Origin: Planctomycetota bacterium
Lineage (GTDB): Bacteria > Planctomycetota > UBA8742 > UBA2392
Length of the DNA: 64,000 bases
NCBI GenBank assembly: GCA_015075515.1
Contig: JABTUE010000004.1
Span: forward strand, 372,001-436,000
Reading direction: 5' to 3'
Below, in pieces: positions 43,782 to 53,574 of the stretch (its first letter is position 1; each line of letters starts with the position of its first letter). Position numbers and translations under genes: made by a program. The notes under the pieces were generated by a model that worked only from the letters and a program-made list of their open reading frames with translations, was not told the DNA's origin and searched no databases.

Positions 43782-44962
43782 CCATGAAACCGCCGCGACT
43801 GATGCCGTTGCTTGCCTGCGCCGCCCTGGTGGCGCTGGCGGCCTGCCGCAAGGGGCCCGACCCGCGCTATGAGGGCCCGGCCGGCGAGGGTCGCCTGGTG
43901 TACGAACCCGGCCGCGGCATTGTGCGCCAGGGCAGCACCGTGGCCGCCACCGAACAGGCGCTGTTTGCCCGCGTGGAGGCCGCCTGGCGCGAACGCAACT
44001 GGGCCGAATGCATCGCCCAGAGCGAGCTGTTGTCGCAGACCTTCCCCGAAGGCTCGCGTGTGGTCGAGGCGATTCTGCTGCGCATCGAGGCGCGGCTGGA
44101 ACTCGGCCGTGCCGAAACCGGCGGCATGCCGCGCGGCCTGGCGCTTAATCGCCTGTTGTTTGTGTACCTGGCGCCTGACGACGACACGCGCCTGCGCGAG
44201 CTGATGGCCCGGCCCGGCGTGGCCGAATACGCCGCCGAACTGCGCAAGCTGGACTTCGTCGAGTTCATTACGCGCCTGCGCCCCGACGGCAACGCGCTGT
44301 ACAAATCCGGCCAGCTTGACCGCGCCCTGAACGATTGCGCTGTTCTGGTTACCTATTACCTGCCGGCCCAGGAACTGCGCGAGTTCCGGCTGCGCAGCGC
44401 CGAACTGACCCGCGACGTGATCTGGCTGGCCTTTGCCGCCGGTGAACACAACGCCGTGGTCGAGATTACAGAAGACCTTCTGGCCATGAATCCGCCGCCG
44501 GGCGTCAAGGGCGACACGCTGTTCATTCGCGGCCAGTCCCAGCGCCTGAACAGCGCCCACGCCATTGCCGCCGACACCTTTGACCGGTTGTTCCGGTCCT
44601 CGGGTCTGCGCGACACCGACACGCGCTGGCGCGCCCACGGCCTGCTGTGGCAGATTCATGAAATCATGGCCGCCAGTAAGGGGCCGCTGTACGACCTGGC
44701 GCCCTACGAGCGCGCGCTGGAATTGATCGGCGAATACGAACTGTACCGTTTTGAGAACCCCAACCTGTCCCCCAAGCTCAAGGAACAGTTCATTATCCTG
44801 TGCGAGCGCGCCTACGAAGTGCTGATCAAGCGCGACCTCAACGCCGCCGATACCTACGACCGCCTGGGCGAATCCGGCGCGCGCGAACAATACCTGCGCA
44901 ACGCCAAAGCCTGGGAGGAAGAGCGCGACCGGCGGCTGCAACGCATGCGGGCGGACTCGTGA
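43778..44962 (+). CDS. TPR-type lipoprotein, BamD-like organisation
   Basis: 394 residues from a GTG overlapping the recO stop; an ATG two codons later is the alternative. The N-terminus (RLMPLLACAALVALAAC) is a lipoprotein signal with lipobox LAAC. The rest is helical with TPR-like pairs (AAWRERNWAECIAQSELLSQ, RPDGNALYKSGQLDRALNDC, YERALELIGEYELYRFENPN). This resembles outer-membrane assembly lipoproteins such as BamD/YfiO in layout, but the homology is not strong enough to assign the gene. Its stop overlaps the start of the LptE-like gene, which also suggests an outer-membrane role. Confidence 0.72.
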   Translation: MTMKPPRLMPLLACAALVALAACRKGPDPRYEGPAGEGRLVYEPGRGIVRQGSTVAATEQALFARVEAAWRERNWAECIAQSELLSQTFPEGSRVVEAILLRIEARLELGRAETGGMPRGLALNRLLFVYLAPDDDTRLRELMARPGVAEYAAELRKLDFVEFITRLRPDGNALYKSGQLDRALNDCAVLVTYYLPAQELREFRLRSAELTRDVIWLAFAAGEHNAVVEITEDLLAMNPPPGVKGDTLFIRGQSQRLNSAHAIAADTFDRLFRSSGLRDTDTRWRAHGLLWQIHEIMAASKGPLYDLAPYERALELIGEYELYRFENPNLSPKLKEQFIILCERAYEVLIKRDLNAADTYDRLGESGAREQYLRNAKAWEEERDRRLQRMRADS

Positions 44963-45462
44963 GACGCGCGCTGCTGCTGGCGCTGGTGTGTCTTCTGCCG
45001 GCCGGGTGCGGCTACACATGGACGGCGCGCCAGGACGGTCTTCCCTCGCGCACGCTGCGCCTGGAAACGATTGAAAACCGGCTGTTTCCGAACCGGCCGG
45101 GCTACGAACACGACCTGGGCCGCCGCCTGAAGGACGAAATCGCCCTCGACCGGCGGCTGGTGCCGACCGACGGCCGCGCCGATGTGGTGATGCAGGTCGC
45201 CCTGACGCGCTTTTCGGAACCCAACCTGGTAGACGACGTGCGCACCGGCAACCCCGCCGAGGTCCAGTTGCGCGCCAGTGTCGTGGTGGTCGTGCGCGGC
45301 AAGGGCGTGCCCGGCAACGAAGCCCGCCGCACCATCAGCGTCAGCAACAGCTATGCCCCGGCCCTGGGCGAACCGCGCGAGGCCGGCATGACCCGGCTGT
45401 GGCGTGACCTGGCCCGGCGGATTCTGGATTTCGCTGCGGATACGGAGTGGTCCGGGGAGTGA
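44959..45462 (+). CDS. LptE-like LPS-assembly lipoprotein
   Basis: 167 residues from a GTG at 44959 overlapping the previous stop (GTGA). The signal RRALLLALVCLLPAGCGYTW carries a lipobox ending in Cys, and GCGY directly after cleavage is typical of LptE. The domain pattern fits too: RTLRLETIENRLFPNRPGYE, then HDLGRRLKDEIALDRRLVPT and ADVVMQVALTRFSEPNLVDD. LptE plugs the LptD barrel that inserts lipopolysaccharide into the outer membrane. The lptD partner is not obvious nearby, though the 1030-residue protein at 50414-53506 has OstA-like features. Confidence 0.75.
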   Translation: MRRALLLALVCLLPAGCGYTWTARQDGLPSRTLRLETIENRLFPNRPGYEHDLGRRLKDEIALDRRLVPTDGRADVVMQVALTRFSEPNLVDDVRTGNPAEVQLRASVVVVVRGKGVPGNEARRTISVSNSYAPALGEPREAGMTRLWRDLARRILDFAADTEWSGE

Positions 45463-45510
45463 ACTTGCCCGCGCCGTTGTTAGAGTGTCAGCTACCAGTC
45501 GCGAGAACTC

Positions 45511-47547
45511 ATGGCCGACGATCAGCCGCCCCGCAGTGAAAACAAGCCGCCCCAGAAGGGTCGCCCCCGCGGCATGCCCATGTTCATCATTGTCATGGGC
45601 CTGCTGGTCACGCTGCTGGTCGCGGTTTTCTACATGGAACTGGGCGGTGGCAAGACCCAGCGCCTGAACTCCAGCGAACTGCGCGCCAAGCTCGAAAAAG
45701 ACCAGGTCGCCGAGATGAAGCTGCGGTTTCCGGCCGACGGCAACGTGATTGAGGTTCGCGGCAAGTACCAGAACGTGCCCGAAGGCGAAACCCAGAACTT
45801 CACCGCCGAAATCAGCAGCAAGGAATGGGACCAGTGGCTGGCCGAGCACTACAAGGACCCCAAGAAAAGCCTGCTGACCGACGTGAACTATTCCGTCGAG
45901 CCCGTGGACGACACCTTTGGCAGCTTTCTGCGCGGGATTGTTCCGTTCATCATTGTGCTGGCCATCATCTGGTTTCTGTTCCTGCGCCGCGGCGGCGGGC
46001 CGCTGGGCGGCGGCGTGATGGCCTTTGGCCGGTCCAAGGCCAAGATGTTCACCAAGGAAGACGTCACCGTAACCTTCAATGACGTGGCCGGCGCCGACGA
46101 GGCCAAGGAAGAAGTCGCCGAAGTGGTCGAGTTTTTGCGCACGCCCCAGCGCTTTACCCGCCTGGGCGCCAAGATTCCCAAGGGTCTTTTGCTGATCGGC
46201 CCGCCCGGCTGCGGCAAGACACTGCTGGCCAAGGCGATTGCCGGCGAGGCCGAGCGCCCGTTCTTCAGCATCAGCGGCAGCGATTTTGTCGAAATGTTCG
46301 TGGGCGTGGGCGCAAGCCGCGTGCGCGACCTGTTCCGTACCGCGCGTGAAAACGCCCCGTGCATCATCTTTATTGACGAAATTGACGCCGTGGGCCGCCG
46401 GCGCGGCACCGGCGTGGGCGGCGGACATGACGAACGCGAACAAACCCTGAACGCCCTGCTGGTGGAAATGGACGGCATCGGCACCAGCGAGGGCGTGATT
46501 ATCCTGGCCGCCACCAACCGGCCCGACGTGCTGGACAACGCGCTGCTGCGCCCCGGCCGTTTTGACCGCCAGGTCTACATTGACCTGCCAGACCTCAAGG
46601 GCCGCGAAGAAATCCTGCGCGTGCACCTCAAGAAGGTCAAACACGGCCGCGACGTGGACGCCCGCGAGATCGCCAGGCTGATTTCCGGCTTTTCCGGCGC
46701 CGACATCATGAGCCTGGTCAACGAGGCCGCGCTGCTGGCCGCGCTGCGCAACCTGGACGAAATCAACCGCGATTGCGTCATGGAGGCGCGTGACCGCGTG
46801 GCGTTCGGCCGCCAGAAACGTTCGCGCGTCATGGCCGAAGACGAACGCCGCGTCACGGCCTACCACGAGGCCGGCCACACAATTGTGCAGGAACTGACGC
46901 CCAACACCGACCCGGTGCACAAGGTGACGATCATTCCGCGCGGGCGCGCCCTGGGCGCGACCATGAGCCTGCCCGAAAAAGACCGCTACACCATGCCGCA
47001 GAAGCGCGCCGAGGAAACCCTGATGGTGCTGCTGGGCGGACGCGCCGCCGAACACATTGTGTTCGGCGAGGTTGACGCCGGCGCCGCCAGCGATATCCAG
47101 CAGGCCACCAACCTGGCGCGCAAGATGGTCACCGAATGGGGCATGAGCCCGCGCCTGGGGCTGTTGAATTACTCCGGCGACGAAGACCAGACCTACATGG
47201 GCCAGCAGGTGATCAAGCCCGGAACCTTCAGCGACGAAACCCGCAAGGCCATAGACGAAGAAATGCGCCGGCTGATTGACACGGCCTGGGAACGCACGCT
47301 CAAGCTGCTGGCTGACAACCGCGAAAAGCTGGTGGCGGTGGCCGAATCACTGCTGAAGTTTGAGACCCTGGATCACGACGACATCCGGCTGATCCTGGAC
47401 GGCGGCGACCTTGAGGCCAAGCGCCGCAAGGAAGAAGAAGAAGCCAAGGCCGAGGCCGCCGCGCGCAAGCACAGGCAGCTTGAAGAACAGCCCAAGGAGC
47501 GCCCGGCCACGGGCCAGACCGGCGGCCTGAGCGAACAACCGGCGTAA
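45511..47547 (+). CDS. ftsH: ATP-dependent zinc metalloprotease FtsH
   Basis: 678 residues. FtsH is a membrane-anchored AAA protease that degrades misfolded membrane proteins and short-lived regulators. Two membrane helices ([20 protein letters not shown] and [18 protein letters not shown]) flank the periplasmic domain. Walker A GPPGCGKT starts at Gly230. [15 protein letters not shown] is Walker B, and [20 protein letters not shown] is the second region of homology. The zinc site is HEAGH (His452, Glu453, His456) with Asp in [20 protein letters not shown]. The C-terminal tail is charged. folP starts at its stop (TAATG). Confidence 0.98.
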   Translation: MADDQPPRSENKPPQKGRPRGMPMFIIVMGLLVTLLVAVFYMELGGGKTQRLNSSELRAKLEKDQVAEMKLRFPADGNVIEVRGKYQNVPEGETQNFTAEISSKEWDQWLAEHYKDPKKSLLTDVNYSVEPVDDTFGSFLRGIVPFIIVLAIIWFLFLRRGGGPLGGGVMAFGRSKAKMFTKEDVTVTFNDVAGADEAKEEVAEVVEFLRTPQRFTRLGAKIPKGLLLIGPPGCGKTLLAKAIAGEAERPFFSISGSDFVEMFVGVGASRVRDLFRTARENAPCIIFIDEIDAVGRRRGTGVGGGHDEREQTLNALLVEMDGIGTSEGVIILAATNRPDVLDNALLRPGRFDRQVYIDLPDLKGREEILRVHLKKVKHGRDVDAREIARLISGFSGADIMSLVNEAALLAALRNLDEINRDCVMEARDRVAFGRQKRSRVMAEDERRVTAYHEAGHTIVQELTPNTDPVHKVTIIPRGRALGATMSLPEKDRYTMPQKRAEETLMVLLGGRAAEHIVFGEVDAGAASDIQQATNLARKMVTEWGMSPRLGLLNYSGDEDQTYMGQQVIKPGTFSDETRKAIDEEMRRLIDTAWERTLKLLADNREKLVAVAESLLKFETLDHDDIRLILDGGDLEAKRRKEEEEAKAEAAARKHRQLEEQPKERPATGQTGGLSEQPA

Positions 47548-48389
47548 TGCCCCTGCCCCGGACCTGGCTGATCCCTCCTGTTGCGCCGCTGGCGCCGCCC
47601 TGGCCGCTGGTTATGGGCATTGTCAATGTCACGCCCGACAGCTTCAGTGACGGCGGGCGCCACGATCACACCGACGCCGCCGTGGCCCACGCGCTGCGGC
47701 TTGTGGAAGACGGCGCCGACATTCTGGATATCGGCGGTGAAAGCACGCGCCCCGGCGCTTTGCCCGTGCCCGCCGATGTCGAGACCGCCCGTGTGGTGCC
47801 CGTGATTGCCGCCCTGCGCGCGCGCGGTGTCGGTATTCCCGTCAGCGTGGACACCACCAAGGCGGCCGTGGCCGCCGCCGCCCTGGATGCCGGTGCCGAC
47901 ATCGTCAACGATGTCAGTGCCGCCACCCGCGACCCGGACATGCCGGCGCTGTGCGCGCGCCGCCGCTGCGGCCTGGTGTTGATGCACATGCGCGGCACAC
48001 CGCGCGACATGCAGAACGCCCCTGCATACACCGACGTGGTGGCCGAAGTGGCCGAATATCTGCGCCGGCGGGCCGAGGCCGTAATTGCCGCCGGTGTGGC
48101 CCGCGAACACGTCTGGATAGACCCCGGTTTCGGCTTTGGTAAACTTCCGGCGCATAACTTCGCGCTGGTGCGCGAGTTGCCGCGTCTGGCCGCGACGGGT
48201 TATCCGGTGCTGCTGGGGCTGTCGCGCAAGTCCAGTCTGGGCAACCTGACCGGCCGGCCTGTGAACGACCGCGAGGTCGAAAGCCTGGCCGGGGCGCTGG
48301 TGGGGGCGCTCAAGGGCGCGGCGGTGCTGCGGGTGCACGAGCCGGGGCCGCTGCGGCGCGCGCTGGCGGTGGCAAGAGCCATGGCCTGA
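47547..48389 (+). CDS. folP: Dihydropteroate synthase
   Basis: 280 residues, coupled to ftsH by an overlapping TAATG. FolP condenses 6-hydroxymethyl-dihydropterin diphosphate with p-aminobenzoate in folate synthesis and is the sulfonamide target. Signatures are MGIVNVTPDSFSDGG, DILDIGGESTRPGALPV, SVDTTKAAVAAAALDAGADI, MHMRGTPRDMQ, WIDPGFGFGK and LGLSRKSSLGNLTGR. The length and motif order are standard. The ftsH-folP pairing occurs in many bacteria. Confidence 0.97.
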   Translation: MPLPRTWLIPPVAPLAPPWPLVMGIVNVTPDSFSDGGRHDHTDAAVAHALRLVEDGADILDIGGESTRPGALPVPADVETARVVPVIAALRARGVGIPVSVDTTKAAVAAAALDAGADIVNDVSAATRDPDMPALCARRRCGLVLMHMRGTPRDMQNAPAYTDVVAEVAEYLRRRAEAVIAAGVAREHVWIDPGFGFGKLPAHNFALVRELPRLAATGYPVLLGLSRKSSLGNLTGRPVNDREVESLAGALVGALKGAAVLRVHEPGPLRRALAVARAMA

Positions 48390-48409
48390 TCGGCGGGTGA
48401 GAGGATCCG

Positions 48410-49201
48410 ATGCACGAGTACGCCATCTACGGCATCGAGATCGCGCTGATTTACCTGTTCCTGCTGGTGGTCTATCGCTTCGTCAAGGGCAGCAGCGGCG
48501 ACAGCGCCCTGCGCGGTGTGGCGATTCTGTTTACCGTGCTGCTGCTGGCCGTCTACTTTGTCGCCGACGCCGTGGGCATGTACCGCATTGCCAAGCTGCT
48601 CGAAAAGGTGGTGGACTACCTGTTTCTGGGCGTGATCGTGGTGTTTCAGCCCGAACTGCGCCGCGGCCTGACGCGGCTGGGCCAGAACCAGGTGTTCAGC
48701 CGGCTGCTGACCCGGCGCGACGACGTGATTCCCAAGATCGTGGCCACGGTGTTCCGTCTGGCGCGCGCCAAAACCGGCGCGCTGATTGCCATTGAGCGCG
48801 GCGTGGGCCTGCGCAATTACGTCGAACGCGGCACTGAGTTGGACGCCATGTTCACGCCTGAACTGGTGGACAGCATCTTTTTCACCGGCAACCCGCTGCA
48901 CGACGGCGCGATTATCGTGCGCGGCTCGCGTGTGATGGCCGCCAACTGCCTGTTTCCGCTGTCCGAAAACCCCGACATCGGCAAGCGCCTGGGCACCCGT
49001 CACCGCGCCGGCATCGGCCTGAGCGAAGAAACCGACGCGCTGGTAATCATCGTCAGCGAAGAAACCGGCCGCGTCAGCGTGGCGTTGCGCGGCGAACTGA
49101 CCCAGGATCTGTCGCGCGAACAGCTTGAAAAGATGCTGCGTGCCAACCTGGGTGCCGATGCCGGCGCGCCCCAGACGCAGCCGCAGGGGGTGGGGGCATG
49201 A
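48410..49201 (+). CDS. cdaA: Diadenylate cyclase CdaA
   Basis: 263 residues. The enzyme makes cyclic di-AMP from two ATP. Three N-terminal membrane helices (to about residue 80) precede the DAC domain. The catalytic DGA motif is at Asp165-Ala167 (NPLHDGAIIV) and the RHR motif at Arg197-Arg199 (GTRHRAGIG). Both are intact, so it should be active. c-di-AMP controls potassium and osmolyte transport and cell-wall homeostasis. The stop overlaps the start of the regulator gene. The usual third partner glmM is absent from this window, but glmS lies 7 kb away. Confidence 0.95.
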   Translation: MHEYAIYGIEIALIYLFLLVVYRFVKGSSGDSALRGVAILFTVLLLAVYFVADAVGMYRIAKLLEKVVDYLFLGVIVVFQPELRRGLTRLGQNQVFSRLLTRRDDVIPKIVATVFRLARAKTGALIAIERGVGLRNYVERGTELDAMFTPELVDSIFFTGNPLHDGAIIVRGSRVMAANCLFPLSENPDIGKRLGTRHRAGIGLSEETDALVIIVSEETGRVSVALRGELTQDLSREQLEKMLRANLGADAGAPQTQPQGVGA

Positions 49202-50436
49202 GCGGCATGACCACCGTTTCCGGTCTCAAGCCGCCCACGGGCAACACCCGGCGCGAGTCGCGCCCGTCCGTGCGCTCGGCGCTGCCGGCGCACCTGATCA
49301 TTCTGGTGCTGGCGGTGGTGCTGTGGTGGATCGCGCGCGACATGGTGGCGGTCAACCGCACCCTGCGCGACGGCGCCACGGTGCGCGTGATGCTGGAACC
49401 TGAACTGCAGGGCCAGTGGCGTGTGGTGCCGCCCGACACGATGAAAATCAGCCTGGACGTCTCCGGCCCGACGCGCGAGATCAACAAGTTCGCCTCGGAG
49501 CTCGAGACCAGCCGCGTGTTCGGTTATCGCTACAGTGTCACGGCCGCCGACATTGAAAACCTCACGCCCAACGCGCGCCAGCAGGTCACGATGCAGCTTG
49601 ACCTGCGCAAACTCGAACGCGCCGGCGATTCCGGCGCGCCGGCCGAACTGACCATCAAGCCCGTGGCCGGCGAACGCACCTACCAGATCACGCTGGAACA
49701 GTTCATTGTGCGCCAGGCCGTGGTGGATCTTCAGGGCGGCGTCAGCGGACGCATCGAGGGCTATTCGTTCACCCAGCGCGTGCAGCAGGATTTCGACATC
49801 GAGGTGTTCGGCCCCGCCGGCGGCGTGGACGCGATCACCAACCGTGGCGGGCGGGCGGTGCTTTCGGTGGCCAGCTTTGACATCAACACCGTGCTGGCCA
49901 ACAAAAGCCGGCTGGAGGGCAAGAGTATCGAAACACTGCTGCGCCAGGGCAGCCTGGTGGCCAATCTTCAGCTTGTGCCGGTTGAGGGTCTGGTGATAAG
50001 GCGCCGGGGCCAGAGCGTGACAGTGGCCGAGGTTCCCGTAGAGTTCACGTTTGCGGAACTGCAGGACTGGGCCAAGGTCAGCGGCGACCTGCCGGTTTCG
50101 GTGATGCTGCCCAACTGGCTGGCCCAGAAAAAATCGCTGGCCATGAATGTCGAAAAGTCCCTGCCCGTCGAGCTTGAGGTGCTTTCCAGCCAGCGCGAAA
50201 ACTTTCCGTCGGCGCTGCGCGTGGTGATTGATATTTCCCAGATCAAGGAAGCCGACCAGACCATCGAGGCTCCGGCCGGCGGCGGGCCGGGCCCGCGCCG
50301 TCTGAAGCTGACCAACATCTATTACGCGCTGTTGATCACCCCGCGCGACCGCCTGACCGTAAAGCCTTTCAGCAACCCCAAGGTCACCCTGGACACGTAC
50401 CTGCCGGTGGAACTTGAAATCAGTTGGGTCGAATAG
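49198..50436 (+). CDS. cdaR: YbbR-domain c-di-AMP synthase regulator CdaR
   Basis: 412 residues, coupled to cdaA (ATGA). A short cytoplasmic N-terminus and a single helix (HLIILVLAVVLWWIARDMVA) are followed by extracytoplasmic YbbR-type beta domains (LDVSGPTREINKFASELETS, ITLEQFIVRQAVVDLQGGVS, YALLITPRDRLTVKPFSNPK). CdaR binds CdaA in the membrane and tunes cyclase activity in Firmicutes. Identification relies on gene order and domain layout; sequence conservation of YbbR domains is low. Its stop lies inside the next gene. Confidence 0.85.
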   Translation: MSGMTTVSGLKPPTGNTRRESRPSVRSALPAHLIILVLAVVLWWIARDMVAVNRTLRDGATVRVMLEPELQGQWRVVPPDTMKISLDVSGPTREINKFASELETSRVFGYRYSVTAADIENLTPNARQQVTMQLDLRKLERAGDSGAPAELTIKPVAGERTYQITLEQFIVRQAVVDLQGGVSGRIEGYSFTQRVQQDFDIEVFGPAGGVDAITNRGGRAVLSVASFDINTVLANKSRLEGKSIETLLRQGSLVANLQLVPVEGLVIRRRGQSVTVAEVPVEFTFAELQDWAKVSGDLPVSVMLPNWLAQKKSLAMNVEKSLPVELEVLSSQRENFPSALRVVIDISQIKEADQTIEAPAGGGPGPRRLKLTNIYYALLITPRDRLTVKPFSNPKVTLDTYLPVELEISWVE

Positions 50437-53400
50437 CCTGTGCGTGCTGCTGCTGGTTCTGGTTGCCGCCCCGCTGGCGGCGCAGGGCCTGCCGGGGCTG
50501 CAGCAGTTCGAGGTTCAGGACGTGCGCCTGGTGCTGCTGGATGCCGACGGCAACCGGCGCGGCACGCTTGAGGGCAGCCACGCCCGCAAACAGCGCGACG
50601 GCAAGGTTTCCATTACCGCCGCCGTGCTGACACTGGCGGCCGCCGAGGGCAGGCTTGTCGCGCGCGCCCCCGGCTTTGTCTACCGCCCCGACAGCGAGGC
50701 CTTTGAATGTCCTCAGGGGTTGTCCGGCGAACTGCCTGACGGCGGGGCGTTTTCACTGGAATCCGCCACCGGCACGATCCGCCTTGGCCCCGAGCCCGTG
50801 CTCAAGGCCGCCGGCACCGGCAAGGCCGATTTCCGCAGCGGCGAAGCCGGCCGGGCGCTGATCCGGGCCGAAGTGCCGGACCCGGAACTGGAACTGCGGG
50901 CCAGGGTGACGGGCGGGCGCCTGGAAATCGCCGGTGTTGTGATTTCGGGCCGGCGCGGCGGCGAGGTGTTTCTGCGGTCGGCGGCGCTGCCGTCTCCGCG
51001 GGGCCGGCCCACGGCGGCCGGCACGCTGGCGCTGGGGTGTTTTGGCGACGTGAACCTGCGCTACGAGCGCGAGGCCGGCCGCTGTGAGGTGTCGCTGCTG
51101 CGCCGTGCGCGCATTGCCGTGGACGGCGCCGAGCGGGACTTTGAGGTTACGGCCAACCGTATCCGGCTGCGCGGCCGGTCCGCGGGCACCGGCGAGCCCG
51201 AGGGCACGGCGCCCGGTCTGGAAGAGCTGGAGCTTGACGCCGACGGTGCGGTCAACCTGCGAGGCGACGGCTTTGAGGGATTCGGCAACGAGCTGGCGTA
51301 CCGCGAGCCGCAGATGCGCCGTGAACTGACCCTTGGCGGCAATCCGTCGCTGGACCTTGACCAGACACCTCACGACGGCGCCGGGCGTGTTCTGGTGCGC
51401 ATGAAATCGCGCCGCAGCATCCGGCTGGTGGCGCCGCTGGCGCCGCCGGGCGTCGAGCCCGAATCAGCGTCGCTGACGCTTTCCGACGGCGTGCAGTTGT
51501 GGCGCGAAAGCGCCGGTCGTGTTGAATGGCGCATTTCCGGCCGCGTGGTGGAACTTGAGTTCGTGGCGCTGGCCCAGCCGCCGGGTCTGCCCGGCGCCCA
51601 AGGGCCGCAGCGCCGCGAATATTTCCGTGTCGAGCGCGAAGGTTACGCGGCGCTGCTGCGCGTGGCCGAAGGGGCCTCAGAACAGGGCCAGCGCGCGGCG
51701 GTGTTCGGCGCCCGCGCCTGGGGCACCATCGAGCGCGGCCGCCTGGACGCCGAAATCGGCGGCCCTGACATTCTGGCCACGCTGCAGTCCGACCAGCGTC
51801 TGGCCGACGAAATGCGTTACGCCCTGGGCCTGCGCGCGCGGCCCGATCACGCCCAGACCCGGCCCGGCCTGCTGGTGGTGCGGGCGGCGGCTTCGCTGCG
51901 GCTGGCGCTGGCTTTGGGCCGTGACCCCGGCGCGCCGCTTGACGTAAGCGCGCGCGGCGCCGTGGAACTGGAACACTCGCCGCTTCCGCGCGACGACCGC
52001 GACCTGGTGACCTTCACCGGCGATTTCGCCGCGCTGGGCATGGCCGGCCCGCGCGTGACGCTGGCGCGGCTGGACGGCCGCGACTGTCTGGCCACGCTGG
52101 GCTATGACCTGCTGCTGTCCAACGGTTTTCACATCCGCGCCGACGCCCCTGACCTGCAGGGTACGATTGCCGGCCCCGGCCGTCTGGTCGCGCGCGACGT
52201 TGACAGCATCGGCTATTTCCGGCGCGTGCTGGCGCGTCTTCCGCGCCGACAGATCACGGCACCTGAACATGAACCCGACGCCGGCTGGATGAACTTTGCC
52301 GGCGACGTGAACCTGAGCGGCGACCGTAACAGTCGCGGCCTGACCGCGCGTGGCGTGGAACTGCGCCTGGTGCACGGCGAGTTCGAGCGCCCGCGCGCCG
52401 GCCGCGTGGCGTTGCGCGATCTGGGCGAACTCGAAGACAGCGACGTGCGCGGCCTGTACTTCGCGCGAGGCGACCGTCTGCTGATTCTCAGCACCGGCCA
52501 CGGCACCGGCCCCCAGGCCGTGGTCAACCTGATGCGGCTGGAGGGCAACGCGCTGGTCCGCGCGGCCCAGGACGGCATTGAGGCCGCGGCCGAAGAATGC
52601 ATCGAGGCCGGCGGCGCCGACGACCAGCGCGCGGCGGGCAACCCGTTGTCGCTGGTGCTGCTGGGCAAACCCCTACTGGTCATGGACGACGCGGGGGCGC
52701 TGTTCGGGCCTGCGCTGTCGTCGGACACGTTTGCCTACGACGGCGCGTGGCGCGTGACGGCGGGCCAGCGGCTGGAGGTCACGTTCCGGCCTCTGGCCGC
52801 GGGTGACCCGGCGGCCATCGCCGCGATTTCGGCCGATCTGCGCCATGTGTCGCGCAGCGATGAAAGCGCGCCCTGGCTGCTGCACCGCGCCCACCGTGCC
52901 CGTGCCGCATTGCAGGCGATGGCGGATTTGCTGCCGCCGGCCCGCGCGGCCGAAAGCGACCAGGTGCGCGAGGCGCTGGCCGCGGCCGTGGTGGCTGAAC
53001 TGGCGCTGCGCCAGGCCGTGACCCGCGAAACCGGCGTGGCGGCCGACGCGTGGTCGCGCTTCCGCGCCGCGCGCAACGCCCGGCGCGCGGCGGCGCTGCT
53101 GTCGGGGCTGATTGAAGTCGCGGGTATCGGCGGCGTGGACGGCCGGTTTACCGCCCGCGACGGCGATTCCCCGCCGGTGGATCTGGCGGTGGGGCGGCTG
53201 GTGGTCACGTTCAACGGTGCGGGCGAAGTCGTGGATGTTTCCGCCCGCGACGGCGTGCGGCTGGGGCGTGCCGACTATGTGATCACGGGCTCGGCGCTGA
53301 GCCAGGCCGCCGACGGCACGCTGCGGCTGGACAGCGCCGCGATTACCCTGCCTGACAACACGGGCATTACAATCAGCGGCGTGCGCGAAATCAGTCTGCG

Positions 53401-53506
53401 GCACCGTGCCCGCGACGACCAGAACCCGGCCGCGGCGCGGTCACTGGTGACGCGCGTGACAGGCCAGGGGCTGAAAGTGAACGTGAATCTTGGCGGCCGG
53501 CGCTGA
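50414..53506 (+). CDS. Large secreted OstA/LptA-LptC-like beta-jellyroll protein
   Basis: 1030 residues from a TTG at 50414 that overlaps the cdaR end; a GTG at 50444 is the alternative. The start has a Sec signal (SLCVLLLVLVAAPLAAQG). The mature protein is a long succession of beta strands of the type seen in LptC/LptA (OstA) proteins. Examples are LVLLDADGNRRGTLEGSHAR near the start, VTANRIRLRGRSAG, and the last section LVVTFNGAGEVVDVSARDGV with TLRLDSAAITLPDNTGITIS. LptA-type jellyrolls stack to carry LPS across the periplasm. A one-piece giant would be unusual. A helical stretch (about 820-890) interrupts it. The assignment is from strand pattern only. Confidence 0.6.
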   Translation: MKSVGSNSLCVLLLVLVAAPLAAQGLPGLQQFEVQDVRLVLLDADGNRRGTLEGSHARKQRDGKVSITAAVLTLAAAEGRLVARAPGFVYRPDSEAFECPQGLSGELPDGGAFSLESATGTIRLGPEPVLKAAGTGKADFRSGEAGRALIRAEVPDPELELRARVTGGRLEIAGVVISGRRGGEVFLRSAALPSPRGRPTAAGTLALGCFGDVNLRYEREAGRCEVSLLRRARIAVDGAERDFEVTANRIRLRGRSAGTGEPEGTAPGLEELELDADGAVNLRGDGFEGFGNELAYREPQMRRELTLGGNPSLDLDQTPHDGAGRVLVRMKSRRSIRLVAPLAPPGVEPESASLTLSDGVQLWRESAGRVEWRISGRVVELEFVALAQPPGLPGAQGPQRREYFRVEREGYAALLRVAEGASEQGQRAAVFGARAWGTIERGRLDAEIGGPDILATLQSDQRLADEMRYALGLRARPDHAQTRPGLLVVRAAASLRLALALGRDPGAPLDVSARGAVELEHSPLPRDDRDLVTFTGDFAALGMAGPRVTLARLDGRDCLATLGYDLLLSNGFHIRADAPDLQGTIAGPGRLVARDVDSIGYFRRVLARLPRRQITAPEHEPDAGWMNFAGDVNLSGDRNSRGLTARGVELRLVHGEFERPRAGRVALRDLGELEDSDVRGLYFARGDRLLILSTGHGTGPQAVVNLMRLEGNALVRAAQDGIEAAAEECIEAGGADDQRAAGNPLSLVLLGKPLLVMDDAGALFGPALSSDTFAYDGAWRVTAGQRLEVTFRPLAAGDPAAIAAISADLRHVSRSDESAPWLLHRAHRARAALQAMADLLPPARAAESDQVREALAAAVVAELALRQAVTRETGVAADAWSRFRAARNARRAAALLSGLIEVAGIGGVDGRFTARDGDSPPVDLAVGRLVVTFNGAGEVVDVSARDGVRLGRADYVITGSALSQAADGTLRLDSAAITLPDNTGITISGVREISLRHRARDDQNPAAARSLVTRVTGQGLKVNVNLGGRR

Positions 53507-53574
53507 AAAAACCCGCGCCCATCGGGCCGCCGGTTTGGTATGAAGCAGGGCCGAGTCACCACACAGGGCATGGC

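Noticed and set aside
53507-53530. A-tract after the OstA-like gene as a terminator
   Set aside because: The run of A precedes a weak hairpin and would only work on the minus strand, where no gene ends.
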